Counted from the stretch's first letter, positions 10,580 to 24,389 are shown. The stretch: DNA of 64,000 nt from Leptodactylus fallax (GCA_947044405.1 CAMRHE010000018.1:5146001-5210000), one strand, 5' to 3'. Numbers and translations are program-made. The notes: a model not told the origin generated them from the letters alone.

Positions 10580-11794
10580 CATCTGCTATCAGTGTATTTA
10601 CCTCTGCTCATAGATATCTTGGACAGCAGTGGTTTGCATTTTTGTGCAAAGTGAAATGGGAACACCAGAAAGTTTTTTTTGTGCTATGATAAAGATCAGC
10701 TTACTTTCTGACATTTTAATTTGAGGTGTCTCTGCCACATGCTGAAATAGTTATGAGTCATCAGGACACATCTAAGAGTATAGAAGGGTGTAGACATTAA
10801 AGTATATCTCATCCACATAGAGATAGTACCTGGTGCCAAGTAACATAAAGGTCACCAAGTTAAAGAGTCCACAAAACATTTCAATCCTGAGAGTAGTGAC
10901 AGAGATGGCTGAACAGGTTAACATGTTAATCACAAAAAATAATAGAAGCTGCATTGGGTCAGGCTTTAAATGGACCATTCTGATGAGTATTTAGTGTCAG
11001 ACTGTGCCACCAAAGTACCAGAGGACACGTCAGTGAGCCCAGGCTCTAAATACAATAATGATCCATCAGAAGGCACCCAAATTTAAAGGCTACTATGATC
11101 TATATCCTAGGTATTCCAGGGTGAATCAGTTTATCTGTTGGGGTCCAGGGAAGCCCAGTCTGATACTATGGAGGGAATTCATCATTCTCTCTACGACAGT
11201 TTTCTGGCACTTAGCACAAGGTCCAAACATGCATCACAAACCCTGATATGTTCCTTGCTGAATATGGGCAAAGAAGAGAAAAGGGCAGGGACGCCTTAGC
11301 CAGACATATTCATTATCCTAACTGGTGTAGATTTCCATTCTGATGCAGCTTCATTATAAATATCTCTTCCCCTGCGCCAGTTGGGCCATTTAATAAAACT
11401 GGTGTACGATATGCCAGTCTTAATAAATCTGCCCCAATATATATTCCCATGAAATAATATTTATGTAATAATAATGAATTATCTTAGAACAATACAAATT
11501 AAGAAAAGACTCTACGGTTACAGATGAGCGTCTTGTATGTAGTAAACCTTCTATGAGCAAAGAATAAAGGAGGATTATTCTCCACGAACCGTGAGTGCCG
11601 CTACCCTGTGGTCTTTTCCTCATTTGTATTTTAATAGTGGACTGTACATCTTTTTCACTGCTGAGCACTATGATTAATAATATAGAAAGCGGACAGCTGG
11701 TACATGCCCTATTTTTTTTTTTTTCGTAAGGATCTGAGCAATAATAGGTTGTTTCCAACTTTCCGATATAGTTTGTTTTAATTATTTTATAACT
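10580..11794. other. Mostly unassigned intron
   Basis: About 11325-11440 contains an interspersed-repeat end (GGCCATTTAATAAAACTGG then CAGTCTTAATAAATCTGCCC), which recurs loosely near 7395 and 36935. No coding sequence is recognised in the rest. Confidence 0.45.
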
Positions 11795-12090
11795 CTGCAT
11801 TGTATAGTTCCTCTGTTATTCCTCCTAGAAATCTATGAATAAACTGATAACTGGGTGTTACCGTTTTCCTTTTCAAAGGAGTGTGTTTCTGCACTGGCTC
11901 TGTTAGCACTGGCTGGACAGTGTCAGACTGGTTTCGGCCAAGTTCCCAACTAGTAATACCTAGTTATTGATTTATTCATAATTTTCTAGGAGGAATAACA
12001 GAGGAATGGCACAACATTTAATTATAACAAATTACGCTCCAGAATTGTTATATTATGGAGAATAGACATATCTGGACAGCCGGACCACTT
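11795..12090. mobile_element. Palindromic MITE, family B copy 1 (ends unclear)
   Basis: Inverted arms carry CTGTTATTCCTCCTAGAAAT on one side and its complement (TTTCTAGGAGGAATAACAGA) on the other, about 170 bp apart. Related copies are at 12167-12540 and 61465-61849. The terminal boundaries of this copy are not clear. Confidence 0.6.
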
Positions 12091-12166
12091 CCATCCACAA
12101 TGCACAACTAATCTTACCAATTAATTGTAACAGTATATCTGGATTAGGTACTTTACAGGTAACACT

Positions 12167-12540
12167 TTAAAGCGGATACGTCACTGATCCTGACCTTTCT
12201 GGTTTATTAGATATTTGTATTCCACACAAATAACATCATGGAGCACTTGTTTTAGAACTCTGTGTTGTGCAGTTTCTCTCTTATTCCTAATGGAAATAAA
12301 TAAATAAATTGACAGGTAGCTGTAGCCTTTTTTTTGACAATGAGGTGTAATCATACACAGTCTGTCCAATTGTTACTTATTAGGAGTACTGTGGAGAAAC
12401 TATTTGTCCCAAAATTTCCAGGAGGAATCATAGAGGATCAGCACAACTGTAGAGTTCTATAACAGTGCTCCAGATGTGTTATTTCATTAAGAATACAAAT
12501 ATTTACTAAAATAGACATGTCATGACAGGCTGACAGGACA
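12167..12540. mobile_element. Palindromic MITE, family B copy 2
   Basis: TTAA at 12167-12170 is followed by AGCGGATACGTCAC. The inverted arms contain the TTATTCC...AAATAAATAAATTGACAG and CCAGGAGGAATCATAGAGG motifs shared with copy 1. The right end is about 12540 (ACATGTCATGACAGGC). Confidence 0.55.
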
Positions 12541-12754
12541 CCTACAAAGAGCTCAAAGAGGTTCTCATACCAGATTCCACATTTGAAGCTTCTACTATTT
12601 GTGTCTCCCTTGAACTCAGCAGTAAGATATGCAATGTGTGAGTTTATGAGCTCCAGAGCTATGTGCACTGTGTGGTATCCATAGACCTACAGCATATAAA
12701 AGATATTTAGCTATACTTCTTGGCAGGACAGCTGAGATTTCTTTACGTATGGAC

Positions 12755-13950
12755 ACAACCAACCAGCCAACTTGCGTGGAATATTATATGGCCTTTTATT
12801 TGGGCATTACTACACTGGGACCAATGCTAGAACAATCAATTCTATTTCTGCGCTGGATGCTCTTGCTCTATAAACTGGCGATTAAGGTGTAGTGGGCTGC
12901 CAGAAATATGTCCAAATATCACCCCCCTCCCCCAAGGGTGCCATTATTGCACCAGCCAATGTATCCCAATCTTTTTGAGTCTAAGTAATGTATATGCCAG
13001 TGGTGACCTCAGGTCCTTTACACAATTACAGGAAATCTTTCACCTCTCATTCAATAGATATTTACAGTTGGGCCCTGTACTTAAAGACCAATCTCCAGAT
13101 ACTATATGCCCTATGTCGCAGTATCCTCTGGTTCAGATTTCCATCACTCATGGCCCACGGAGCATCATTTCTTCACTACACATCCACCTCCTAGTAGCCA
13201 GGATCGTCTCCATGCAACTAGCTGTGGAAAATGAATGGAAAACGCTAATATCTAATCTATCTGCTGAAGACTGGAAAGAAGCTTAAAAATCTCCATTTAA
13301 TGTATCCCCAACAATATGCAACCATATGACACAACTGTATTTCTACGCCACTGCTATCATTCCCGAACACACCTGCACAAAATAGGCAAAATCCTGCTTA
13401 ATAGATGCCATCGCTGTACCAAGCCACAAGCTAGCTTTTGGCATATGGAAATGTTAGCTCATTTTTGGATGAGGTTATTGTGTTATCTGACTTACTTATG
13501 ATAACTGTACCACTAAACTGTGCTTGCTAAGTCTCCTTGAGGAATCAGTAAGGTCACATCACATGTGTATCTTCCTTAGAGACATAATTTCTTACTAGAA
13601 AGACTATAAAACATTGATGGAATAGAAGATAAATATCCCTCTATGGGCCAATGGAGGAAGCCAGTCAATACAACCATTCCATCTGAGGTGGTGTATAAGA
13701 ATAGGGGCTGCCTCCAAAGTTCTTGAAAGTCTGGGATGTCTGGTGACAATCTCTGTTAGCCTGGATCCATGAGCTCTGGTCTCTTCTCAAGACTTGAAGG
13801 AATTGGTAGATGGGACTATATGGATTGTTGAGAGCAATATACTTTATTATTCACATTATTTGTCTATAATTGTTTATTTCTCTGCCTTAAAGCTGTCTAG
13901 GTAATTTCGTTTATATGCCATGTTCAATAAACACTTGCAGAGTTTTCTTG
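12755..13950 (+). pseudogene. L1/Tx1-like LINE, ORF2 C-terminal tail and 3' UTR
   Basis: This is a 5'-truncated, decayed copy of the C-terminal part of an L1-type ORF2. Readable pieces in order are SFTQLQEIFHLSFNRYLQL (about 13014-13070), WKTLISNLSAEDWKEA (to 13284), YHSRTHLHKIGKILLNRCHRC (13340-13415, ending in the Cys/His motif of these proteins with an H in FWHME) and, in another frame, LLSLLEE with LRDIISY (about 13525-13600). AATAAA near 13925 suggests the 3' end. Frames change several times, so it cannot encode protein. It probably arrived as a normal 5'-truncated retrotransposition. Confidence 0.7.
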
Positions 13951-14131
13951 TGACTTTTTTGATATGTTTGCAATGTTCATTGCAGTATACACTGTATTAC
14001 ATAGTGAGCTCAATAAACCGAATAAGAAATAAAAAGTTATTCAGTCATGTATGATAATTTGCTCCAGTCTGCTGACAATCATGTGTATATAGGCTAGCAC
14101 AGAATCTGCAAGGCTTTGTATTGCTCCTTAC

Positions 14132-14248
14132 CTCCTAAATTCATCCCAGCCTGGAGACACTTCTGTAATCTGCATGCAGGACAATTCTTCCTCCGAATCT
14201 TGTCAATAATGCAGTCATTCCTTCCTGCACAGAGATAGCTGTGCTGCC
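14132..14248 (-). CDS. NR3C2: Mineralocorticoid receptor, exon 4 (second DNA-binding zinc finger)
   Basis: This internal coding exon encodes the second zinc finger, with the D-box dimer contact and the start of the C-terminal extension. On the minus strand TTTTCAG (14255-14249) precedes it and GTAAGG (from 14131) follows. It has 2 nt, 38 codons and 1 nt, and joins in phase to the exon at 53986-54125 (E-G|G-Q). Four zinc cysteines are visible (C-x5-C-x9-C-x2-C) and the D-box is AGRND. The end reads [20 protein letters not shown] followed by G is diagnostic of MR: GR has [16 protein letters not shown] and AR have LRKC. The 117-bp length equals mammalian NR3C2 exon 4 as I recall it. The first residues read GQHSYLC, where human MR, GR and PR have GQHNYLC, a conservative change in the lever arm. 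The next exon (hinge) lies beyond the left edge. The frame is clean. Confidence 0.96.
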
Positions 14249-15052
14249 CTGAAAATACACAAAGAGGAATTATTTTCCATCTCAATGCTTTCACATTTGA
14301 AGTACATACATTGCTTTGTAAATCTTCACTTCAAGATTAATACGATTAAAAAAGATGAGGCAGTCAAAACTGATGAGAAATGTGGAATGTGGTGACATCG
14401 AAGCAAGAACTTGGACACAGTACAGAAAAATACACTGACATTGATGGATACAGCGCAGATTGCAATGAAATATATATGTTTGAGGGATTGTAATTTACAT
14501 TTCCTACAATGATGTCATTCACTGAGCAGCTATCTCAATTATCCCTTTCTTTTTTCAACAGGATAAACAACCATAATGCACATCTAAATGGCACACATGC
14601 AGGGGCAAACACAATCATCTGCAAAAGCAGCATAATGACTACCCCTGGAAGCCTTGTGATATACTATACTATACTGAATATGTCTGCATACATCAGCCCT
14701 TACACTATAAGAGAACATTCACATGACGGAATTTAGAGTGGAAAATTCCTCTCCAAAAACTGGGTGGAATCTGCCTTGCATTGTTTTTTTCAAAAAAAAA
14801 GAAGCATACTACAGTACTCAATCTTTCGTGGCTTCATCAACAGGGATTTGTGGAGCGAGGCCTTACACTTGCAAACCCACTGCGAAAAGCTAAGGTTGGG
14901 CTTTGGCTCTGCCTTGGGTTCCGCAGAAGACCACCCCATATTCCTCTTCCAATTCTGCTGTGTAAGTATACCCTAATGTTTAATTTCCTTGATGGAATTA
15001 ATAAAGTATTATATACATATTTTTCACTTAAAAATTTGTACTGTTCATCATC
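14249..15052. other. Intron next to exon 4; no element recognised
   Basis: This stretch holds the pyrimidine-rich acceptor of exon 4 (14249-14270). No transposon termini or ORFs with a recognisable domain are seen up to the Tc1 element. Confidence 0.55.
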
Positions 15053-15054
15053 TA

Positions 15055-16654
<1,600 letters not shown>

Positions 16655-16656
16655 TA

Positions 16657-18959
16657 TGTGTATTCCCAGAAACCTCCTTTAAACCTTATGGAAAATATAT
16701 CTAGAACATGACAAATTCTAGATGCTGACAACTGCTTTTTGACATATGTTTCCATATTCTTCACATTTCTAAAAATTAACATAAATGTCCACCTTTTAAC
16801 ACAGTGTCATTTTTAGGTTTCAAATTCTGCGCTTACAATCTCTCAATACATTATTATAGTGGTTGAATATATAGTGTGATACAAGACTCCAAATCAAGTG
16901 CATAGAGGTAGCTTAGAGGCTTGCTGCACACTGTTTTATAGTTAAATTCAATTTATACCAATATGATATAAGTTCTTAGGTACCCTCTAATAGTGGCAGG
17001 GAAATGGCAGAATTTTATAATTTAAAGAAGCAGTCCAGCAAAAAACAAACAAACCCTTATCTCCATCTGTGTGCCCCTCACCTGACTGCCTTTCATACTC
17101 TGCACTTCTTCAGCACTTATAACCATGTAGTTCAGCTTCCTCCCTCCCTGATCAGTCTTGTTTTTTTTAATTCTATTTCTGTGTTCTGATATCAATCTCA
17201 TGAAGTCTCAGCACAACATCATATGGGCAGCTAGACACAGTACCATCTCTGCCTGCTGCAGGATAGTTTAATAATGCTTCTAAATAATCTAAGAGACCAT
17301 AAATATATCATTAAGGAGGCCGAATTGTCTTCTTCATCATACGGTTTCTAATCATAATCAGTAACTGAACTGCGAGAGGACTTTGCCTTCCCTCCCCTGG
17401 GAGCCTACTCATTTTCATCATACAGGAAGTGAGACTGTAATTTTTGGAGAGCACAGAAAGACATCTATTTCCCAGCAGGTCAGAATGAGATCACATGATC
17501 ATAAAGGCTCAGCTAGAAAGAAATCGCTACAGTATGCTAAATAAGGTAATACTGGCTGAATTATACATATTGGCAGAATATGTACATAATGAAAAAAAAT
17601 ATGAAGTGTTACTTGTATAGACTCTGTAAATGGCAAATAAGCAACATTTGCCTGTTAGGAAGGGCGGTACAGCAAGTACCATTTACACTAATGTAACAAA
17701 GATTAAGAAACAGCAAGAAAGCATGCTCAACTAAGAATACTGTAACTATGGACAAAGAAGTTGAATGGGCTGACAGGGAAAAGCCTCCGCCTTTTTTCAC
17801 AGTTTTTAACCCACTGTCAATATAAAGTGTACCATCTACCACTAACTGAACAGTAAGTGGAAGCTCTACTAATGTTTGGAGGAGATGAAAATTCATGGAC
17901 ACAGAGCTATAATGTCACCAATAACTGGGCCACTAATCTTGTCTGTCTTTAATGTATCTACACCAACCTCTGACTACCTAAATTGGAAGGTATGGAATGT
18001 GCATTCCGTCTGAAATCTGTCATTGTTGTGGCATTGACAGGCGCTTCTTTCTCCAGGATGAAATCCATTGCTGGATTTTCTCACGGATTCTGGAGCTGAT
18101 TCAGCTGCACAATCTGCGACACGAGGCTCGGGCTGATTAGGCCCAGTGTGTCTGGGGTTAACCATTGAGCAAAGCCGCGGTGGAAATCAGCGATCCACAG
18201 GGCTGGAATTTTGGGACGAATCTGAGGCAGATGACCATCTCAAATTTCTCTCCATATTCCACAATGTGAAGTAAGTCAAACTGTTCCATCACTCACTCAT
18301 CATCTACTAAGAGAAGATACTCCCTACTAATAGGGCAACCTAGTAGAGACAAGTGGTAAGAGCTTAAAATTGTCAGTCAAAAAATAGCTCAGATTTTGAA
18401 ATAAGTCAATGAGCTCAGTAATACACTTGTTTAATTCTTTAATATACATGATCAAATACTAGCATCAAGATAATATTGCAGAAAAATGATTACATTTCCA
18501 GATCTTATCATGGTTGGATGCTTTTTATCTTTGTTTTGTTTCAGTGCAGCCTAAACGTGCTGAAACTAGAGTGAAGGAGTTTATTATCCAGTGCTTCAAT
18601 CTCACCTAATAATAAGTGACCAATTAAAAAAAAGGTTACCAAGCAGCAAGAGGTGGTGGGCAAAAGGCCAATACGATAGACTTGGCATAGTGACTTTTAT
18701 GGGCGCTGCCCAAATCTGTTTCCTGGCTTATTGAAGGAGTGGAGCGACAGTAAAACAGTGTTATGTAACTAAAGTGATGTAGCCTTAAAGTAGGACTGCC
18801 GTTGCTGGGCATTTTCTCGAGTCTCTGAGAAAAATCCTAAAAGAATTGAGGAGGAAATGTTTCACAAACAAGACCACAAACATTTCAATGACTGCTCTTT
18901 AGATAATATACAAGGCACATTGATCACTTTCGTAATAACAAAACCCAAAAAGTATGACA
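16657..18959. other. Unassigned intron with one GC-richer block
   Basis: Most of this is AT-rich with no recognisable element. About 17985-18260 is GC-richer (GCGATCCACAGGGC, CACGAGGCTCGGGC) and looks like part of a repeat, but no termini or partner copy are visible here. Confidence 0.45.
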
Positions 18960-19334
18960 TTAAAGAGGACTTGTCACCAATTCTGAAAAGCTGAATGGCA
19001 TAGCTCATCTGATAGGCGCTGTCACCCTGAACATTTTGGAGTTTAGTTTATCCAAATCCCAATTATATAAGCCCTTTAGTGTTGATACAAATTATGGTAT
19101 ACTAGCCAAGTGCATAACAAAACAACACACAGAGACCCCGCCCCCAGAGAAACCACAATGCTGCCGCCCACTTGGCTGATATATACTAATCTGCATTAAC
19201 AGTAAAAAAGATAATATCTTTGGAAAGGCTAACTGATCTGGTTAAACAAAACACCAAAATGCTCAGTGTGATCGCACCTATCAAATGATATATATCATTG
19301 GGATTTTAAGACCTGGTGACAAGTCTTCTTTAGG
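18960..19334. mobile_element. TTAA-type palindromic MITE, family D
   Basis: TTAAAGAGGACTTGTCACCA at the left is mirrored by the right end CCTGGTGACAAGTCTTCTTTA. The last target base differs (TTAG). There is no ORF. Confidence 0.65.
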
Positions 19335-19454
19335 CTGGACCCCACTCACTGTGCTGGTACTGTAAATTGCAGCATTTTTTTCCCCACAGTTTTTTTTTTT
19401 TTTTTTTTTTTGCAGCAACAAAATGCTGTATTTCCGCAATGTGGGGCCTTAGCC
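19331..19454. mobile_element. Short palindromic MITE of the GCAATGTGGGGC family
   Basis: The ends TAGGCTGGACCCCAC and GTGGGGCCTTAGCC are inverted copies around a long T-run (about 19390-19411). Relatives lie near 21719, 54368, 56069, 58692 and 60187. Confidence 0.6.
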
Positions 19455-19744
19455 TTTGGAATTTTATTTATTTATTTATTTTTTTTCAAAATGCAGCCTG
19501 TTCCAGGTATGGCATTTTTCCTGTAGGCTTCTCCATAGAACTTCAAATATGCCAGAAAAAACACATGTTTAAAGTAAAAAAAAACACACTCAAAAATGCT
19601 ATTATAACATTAAATAATTCTTGGCTTTTTTGCTGAAATAATGTCCCCTAAAAAAATGAGATATGCCAGCGCTAATCCCTGACAGCTCAACTATCTTTTA
19701 CTTCCACTGCTCTCAGTAACTTACATTCAGCTGGTACATGTTGG

Positions 19745-20165
19745 AGATATAGAGAAGAACCAGGTGGTTTATTTTTTATCAATTAACAAAATTAAGTGAG
19801 TGAACTAAAATATATGGTGTGACCACCCTTTGGCCCCCCACAGAGCCCTAATCTCAACATCATGCAGTCTGTCCAGGATTACATGAAGAGACAGAAGGAC
19901 TTGAGCAAGTCTACATTCACAGAAGTTCTGTGCTTAGTTCTCCAAGATGTCTGAAAGAAGCTCTCTGCCGAGTTCCTTCAAACCTGCACAAGTGTATCTA
20001 GAAGAATTGATGCTGTTTTAAAGACAAAGGACGCTCACACCAATTATGTGATTTAGATTTCTCTTTTCTTCATTCAGATTGCATTTTGTTAATTGAAAAA
20101 ATAAATTATTAACATTTCTATTTTTGAAAATATTCTTACTTTGAAGTATTTTTTTCCCCACATCT
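19745..20165 (+). pseudogene. Tc1-like transposase C-terminal relic
   Basis: The plus strand reads SPNLNIMQSVQDYMKRQKD, then LQDV, a stop, and KKLSAEFLQTC...RRIDAVLKTKDAHTNY. This is the C-terminal end of a Tc1-type transposase; the E-containing IIEHVWD equivalent reads IMQSVQD, so the catalytic Glu is lost. Flanking TTTTATCAATTAACAAAA and TTTTGTTAATTGAAAAAA are inverted and mark the ends of an internally deleted element. Confidence 0.65.
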
Positions 20166-21718
20166 AAAACTGTTTCACAGTACTATACACCCACCAGAAG
20201 TGGATCCAGCAGGAAGGAGAAGTATTAAATTGGGAACACAACACACTGGGTGAACAATAGATGTTTCACTGAAAGCCGCCATGACAAAACCCACCCAAAA
20301 TTGGTTTTATTTTTTTGCTGTGGCATACAAGGAGGAATCTCTGGGAGGACGGGGGGTCTCTTGAGCCTAGCAACCTTTGCATTGCTTTGGATTATAGTTT
20401 TTTGTTGCAGCATGTAGATACGATTTGTATAAATCTCATTCAATATGCTGCTACTGTACATCACAGCAACATATAGTTCTGTGTGTCCTCAGCATAAGTC
20501 TCTCCTTTACATTCTTATTCCTTTTGAATATATGTTCTTTTCTCCTGGATGGATGGATAAAAATGGAGAGGGGAATACTAGAAAACTTGGACACAACAGA
20601 ATGAGGGCAATAGGGATTGTGACATTATTGAAAGCTCTTCAGCAAATGACTGCTTCTATTGGAATAAGCAGAGAAGTGTGCAGGAGGCTGTATGGTGGTG
20701 CACAGAGACCCCTGCAGCTCCATATTATTAACGCTGTTTGCTGAAATATGGAGTTCTGTTGTGTATGTAGGAAGAGCACCCACTGTGTACTATATATGAC
20801 ATTACATGCCCCAATTTGTTCCTGTAAATAAAACTGTAATCATACAAAGGTAAAGCAAAGCCTTGTAGAGCTATATAGTTGGCATATGGCACCTCCGTAC
20901 ACTCTGGAGGAAGTATGAAGCTGTGACTTGGCCATGTTCATAGGGTTTTAGTGTGTGCAGGGGAGATAATTTGATGAACATGCTCATAGTAAAAAGCAGA
21001 GGTACTAGGCTTTTTTTTTTCTTCACTTTTTGACCTTTGCAAACAATGCGAGTCTAATTTTATAAGATCTTGTCTAACATGGCAACCTGCCTGAGGCAGC
21101 AATTTATAACATTTTATTAAGTGAGTTAAGAGAGTAGATGATGCATCTGAGGCGTCAATGGAAATAGACTACGGTTAAGGAAACAATGATACTTCCAGGT
21201 CTAAGTGCGCTGCAGCTTAGGTGTGATACTAAATACAAACACTTTATTTCTGTGTATATTGTCTTTCTTAATGTTATTTTACACTATGGCAAGAAAATGA
21301 GCAGAGACGTCACCAGGCACAGCTAAATGACATTTGATTGAGTAGTCTGTGTGGGCGGAAAGCTTGTTTTTCCTTTTTAACTCCCTCTCTCTGCTTAGCA
21401 GCAAATTGTCTTAAAAATATCAGGCAGTGTCACGTCAGTAAATAACTTAATATAGCTCTTTATATGTAGTATGTGCTATATTTCGCAGATTAGGAACGTA
21501 TGTTCAACTACATATATAAAAGAAGACCTGAAATTGCTTGTCAGTTTTCTAATTACAAGACGTTTCGTTATTTCTTATGACTAGGCTGTGGTTATCTGTA
21601 ACAGAGAAATATTCTTGCTATGCATATTCTCTGTGTCTGGATTCATTGTATAACACAAGCTTATGGTATTGGAAATATATTCTAAAACACAACCGGGCAG
21701 ATTCATGAAAACCACAGC
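20166..21718. other. Unassigned intron
   Basis: No recognisable coding segment, tandem repeat or paired termini. Short frames are uninformative. Confidence 0.45.
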
Positions 21719-21851
21719 TACTGCCCCACGTTGCGGAGAAGCTGCTTAATTTGTTGCTGATTTTTCTGTGCTTTTTTTTTAGCCAAAGCCAGGAGTGAAT
21801 TTTAACAGAAGTGAGGAGTGTAAGCGCTTGCTTTATATTTCCTATTCCTGT
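21719..21851. repeat. Fragment of the GCAATGTGGGGC-family MITE, interrupted by a TTAA MITE
   Basis: GCCCCACGTTGCGGAGAAGC ... AGCCAAAGCCAGGAGTGAAT is closely similar to 54376-54445. The similarity stops where the TTAA MITE at 21852 begins, so the latter inserted into this older element. Confidence 0.6.
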
Positions 21852-22352
21852 TTAAAGAGGACCTTTCACTTCCTCAGGCATATGCAGTTTTACATACCAT
21901 CAGAAAGCCGACAGCGCTCTGAATTCAGCGCACTGTCGGCTTTCCCGTTATGTGCCCTGGGGCTGGAGATATCTGTGGTCTTAGTTTCACCGTCCACCGT
22001 CAGAAGGACGTTCCTGACAGTCTATCTGGGATGTGAGGAACGCCCTCCCTGACTGTACTCGTCCATAGCGCTGTACTGTCAGAGGGGGGCGTTCCTTACT
22101 GCCCAGTGATGACGCTGAGCTGTGAGGAATGCCCACCCCCCCCCCCAGTACAAGTCTATGGACGAGAACTGTCAGGGAGGGCGTTCCTCACAGCGCAGCT
22201 AGACTGTCAGGAACACACTTCTGATGGTGGACAGTGAAACTAAGACCACCGATATCTCCAGCCCCGGGGCACATAATGGGAAAGCTGAATTCAGCGCTTT
22301 CTAGCGGTATATAAAACCTCATATACATGAGGACGTGAAAGGTCCTCTTTAA
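21852..22352. mobile_element. TTAA-flanked palindromic MITE, family A copy 2
   Basis: TTAA lies at 21852-21855 and 22349-22352. The ends AGAGGACCTTTCAC and GTGAAAGGTCCTCT are exact inverted copies. The internal hairpin around GAATTC (about 21904-21945) matches family A copy 1. The two halves pair over most of the length. Confidence 0.85.
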
Positions 22353-22905
22353 GTCATTCTTCATGCACATGACTGAATTGGAGCGGCTTCAAACACAACA
22401 CTTTTTAGGAAAAACATAGCATTTGTTCCAGTGTTTTTTTCCAGCTAAATACACTGCGGCCAATTGTAAACTGAAACCCAAGCCAGTAGGCAATTATGAA
22501 GCACGCTACAATTTGGTGCATTTCTTGATTGGCTTGAGTGGCTTTTTTCCCCCAAAGCGAAGTATGCTTTAGGGCACAGGTGTCAAACACAAGGCCCGCG
22601 GACCGAATCCAGCCCGCTGCCTTCTGTTATCCGGCCCGGCACTGTCTGGGGGCGGCATTTTTCTATTCAATGTAAACCAGCCCAGGACAGGCCGCTTTAA
22701 AAAAAAAAAAAAAAAAAAAACAGAGCTGAGCGGGGCCTGTCCTGGGCTGGTTTAAGAGACGTCGCATCTGAGCGCAGGCGGCGATACAATGACGTCATCG
22801 CGCCGCCTACGCTGAGACACAGACGTCGCGGACAAGAAGAGGAGGCGGCGGCAGCTGCATCAAGGCATCGCAGGTGAGTATAACTTTTTTATATATATAA
22901 ATAGG

Positions 22906-22946
22906 CCGTGACCTGCTGGAGTATCCCCAGCAGGTCACGGTCTATT
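22906..22946. repeat. Hairpin inside the hAT element
   Basis: GCCGTGACCTGCTGG and CCAGCAGGTCACGG are inverted copies around a 6-7-nt loop, giving a stem of about 14 bp with further pairing (AATAG/CTATT) outside. Confidence 0.85.
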
Positions 22947-23079
22947 TATTTACCTACCCCGCGTCTGCTCGTGGCCGCCTCCGCTTCCCCTTCTGCTATG
23001 GGACGCAGAATGGGAAGTGGATGCCGCTGTGAGCAGCCGCGGGCATCGGTAAGTGAGGCCGCGGACCGCAAATACTACT

Positions 23080-23123
23080 ATTATTATACTCCGGGGTCTT
23101 TTCAGACCTCGGAGTATAATAAT
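23080..23123. repeat. Hairpin module, inverted copy
   Basis: ATTATTATACTCCGGGGTCT pairs with its downstream complement across a 4-nt loop, with one mismatch. Its flank (23124-23175) is the reverse complement of the flank at about 23310-23361, so the module is present twice in opposite orientation. Confidence 0.85.
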
Positions 23124-23361
23124 CGGAGGCTTAGGGCAGGTGAGGGAACATAAAAACCAATGTTACTCACCTCCTGCGATCCGATGTAACTCCGAACAGG
23201 CTTGAGGCCTCTGGTGACGTCATCAGGTCGCTTCGCCGGCCTGATCACGTGACGTGTGCGCACAATTAAACAGGGTTGAAAGCTGCAAGGAGTGCACCGG
23301 TGTCCAGGATAGGTAAGTAACACTAGTTTTTATGTTTATCACCTCCCCTGGGTCTCCGATC

Positions 23362-23399
23362 ATTATACTCTGGGGTCTGAAAAGACCCCAGAGTATAAT
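23362..23399. repeat. Perfect 17-bp hairpin with GAAA loop
   Basis: ATTATACTCTGGGGTCT, loop GAAA, then the exact complement. The same module is at 23080-23123 (inverted) and 3119-3161 (decayed). Confidence 0.9.
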
Positions 23400-23412
23400 A
23401 AAAGTATTAGAA

Positions 23413-23795
23413 TACCCTGTGCAGGGACCACTGTGGAGCATAATACAAGTGCAGGGGCCACTATGGAGCATAATACAAGTTCAGGGGCCACTATGGAGCA
23501 TAATACCAGTACAGGGGCCACTATGGAGCATAATACAAGTGCAGGGGCCACTATGGAGCATAATACCAGTGCAGGGGCCATTATGGAGCATAATACCGTG
23601 TGCAGTGGCCACTGTGGAGCATAATACCGTGTGCAGGGGCCAATATGGAGCATAATACCGTGTGCAGGGGCCAATATGGAGCATCAGACCGTGTGCAGGG
23701 GCCACTAGGGAGCATAATACCGTGCATAATACCATGTGCAGGGGCAACTGCGAGTCATAATACAGTGTGCAGGGACTGCTGTGGAACATTATAGT
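23413..23795. repeat. 30-bp minisatellite inside the hAT element
   Basis: About 12 copies of a 30-bp unit containing GTGCAGGGGCCACTATGG followed by AGCATAATAC. The unit length is a multiple of three and contains few stops, so false open frames appear on both strands. Confidence 0.92.
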
Positions 23796-24389
23796 GTGTG
23801 TAAATGGGGCGCTATAAATAGGGGCTATGGCGCCTGTTTATATTATACTCTGTCTAATAGCTCGCTTAACTGTTAAGGAGAAGTTACTTTTATACACGTG
23901 TAAAATAATCTTGGCCCTTCAAGGTACCCCGTGAGGCTGAAGTGGCCCCCGGTCAAAATGAGTTTGACACCCCTGCTTTAGGGGTTACATTTTTTCAGGC
24001 AGTTTCTGGTGTTTTCTGCAACCCACCACAGACCTCCATTCATTTTTTTTAAATGGTCGTAAAAAAAAATTATAAATGTGAACTGTGATTTTAGTGCTTT
24101 TTAGATGTGTTTTTAGTGGAGTTTTTCACAATAATAATCTTTTGAGTGAAAGAAGAATAAATATATTGTGATATTGTGAAACTAAAAAAAACCCATTGAA
24201 ATACACTACTTGAAAAAAGAAAAAAAAAAAGAGAAAAATACCATGATGAAATTGAATGGAACTTTATATGTGTGAATGTAGCGATGGTATATGTGATTAA
24301 AATATTAATTATTGAAAAAATAATAATAATATTGAAAGTTTATTAGGGACTGTATAATTGAAAGGAGGCTCTGACACCCTACTGGGCAG

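Larger units (their letters stand above)
1..14131 (-). other. NR3C2: NR3C2 intron 4 (5' part)
   Basis: This is the sequence downstream of the exon 4 donor (GTAAGG at 14131-14126). It continues past the left edge, so the hinge and ligand-binding-domain exons are not in this window. It holds LINE, MITE, LTR and Tc1-derived sequence. Confidence 0.9.
22575..23975. mobile_element. Non-autonomous hAT element with perfect 8-bp TSD (1401 bp)
   Basis: CTTTAGGG occurs on both sides (22567-22574 and 23976-23983). The termini are CACAGGTGTCAAAC and, inverted, CAGGGGTGTCAAACTCA, the Charlie-type hAT end. No transposase is encoded. The inside is a mosaic: an A-run (22698-22720), two TGACGTCAT sites (about 22790 and 23215), a strong hairpin (about 22906-22946), two copies of a second hairpin in opposite orientation (23080-23123 and 23362-23399), and a 30-bp tandem array (23413-23795). 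Confidence 0.9.

Noticed and set aside
12975..13286. Independent 103-codon gene
   Set aside because: The sequence is recognisable as the C-terminal part of an L1/Tx1-type ORF2 that continues in other frames downstream.
14132..14248. Glucocorticoid receptor as the host gene
   Set aside because: The residues after the second finger ([12 protein letters not shown]) and the 140-bp preceding exon fit NR3C2, not NR3C1.
23332..23794. Possible CRISPR-like array of 30-bp repeats
   Set aside because: Units are head-to-tail without spacers, inside a hAT element in vertebrate intron; it is a minisatellite.
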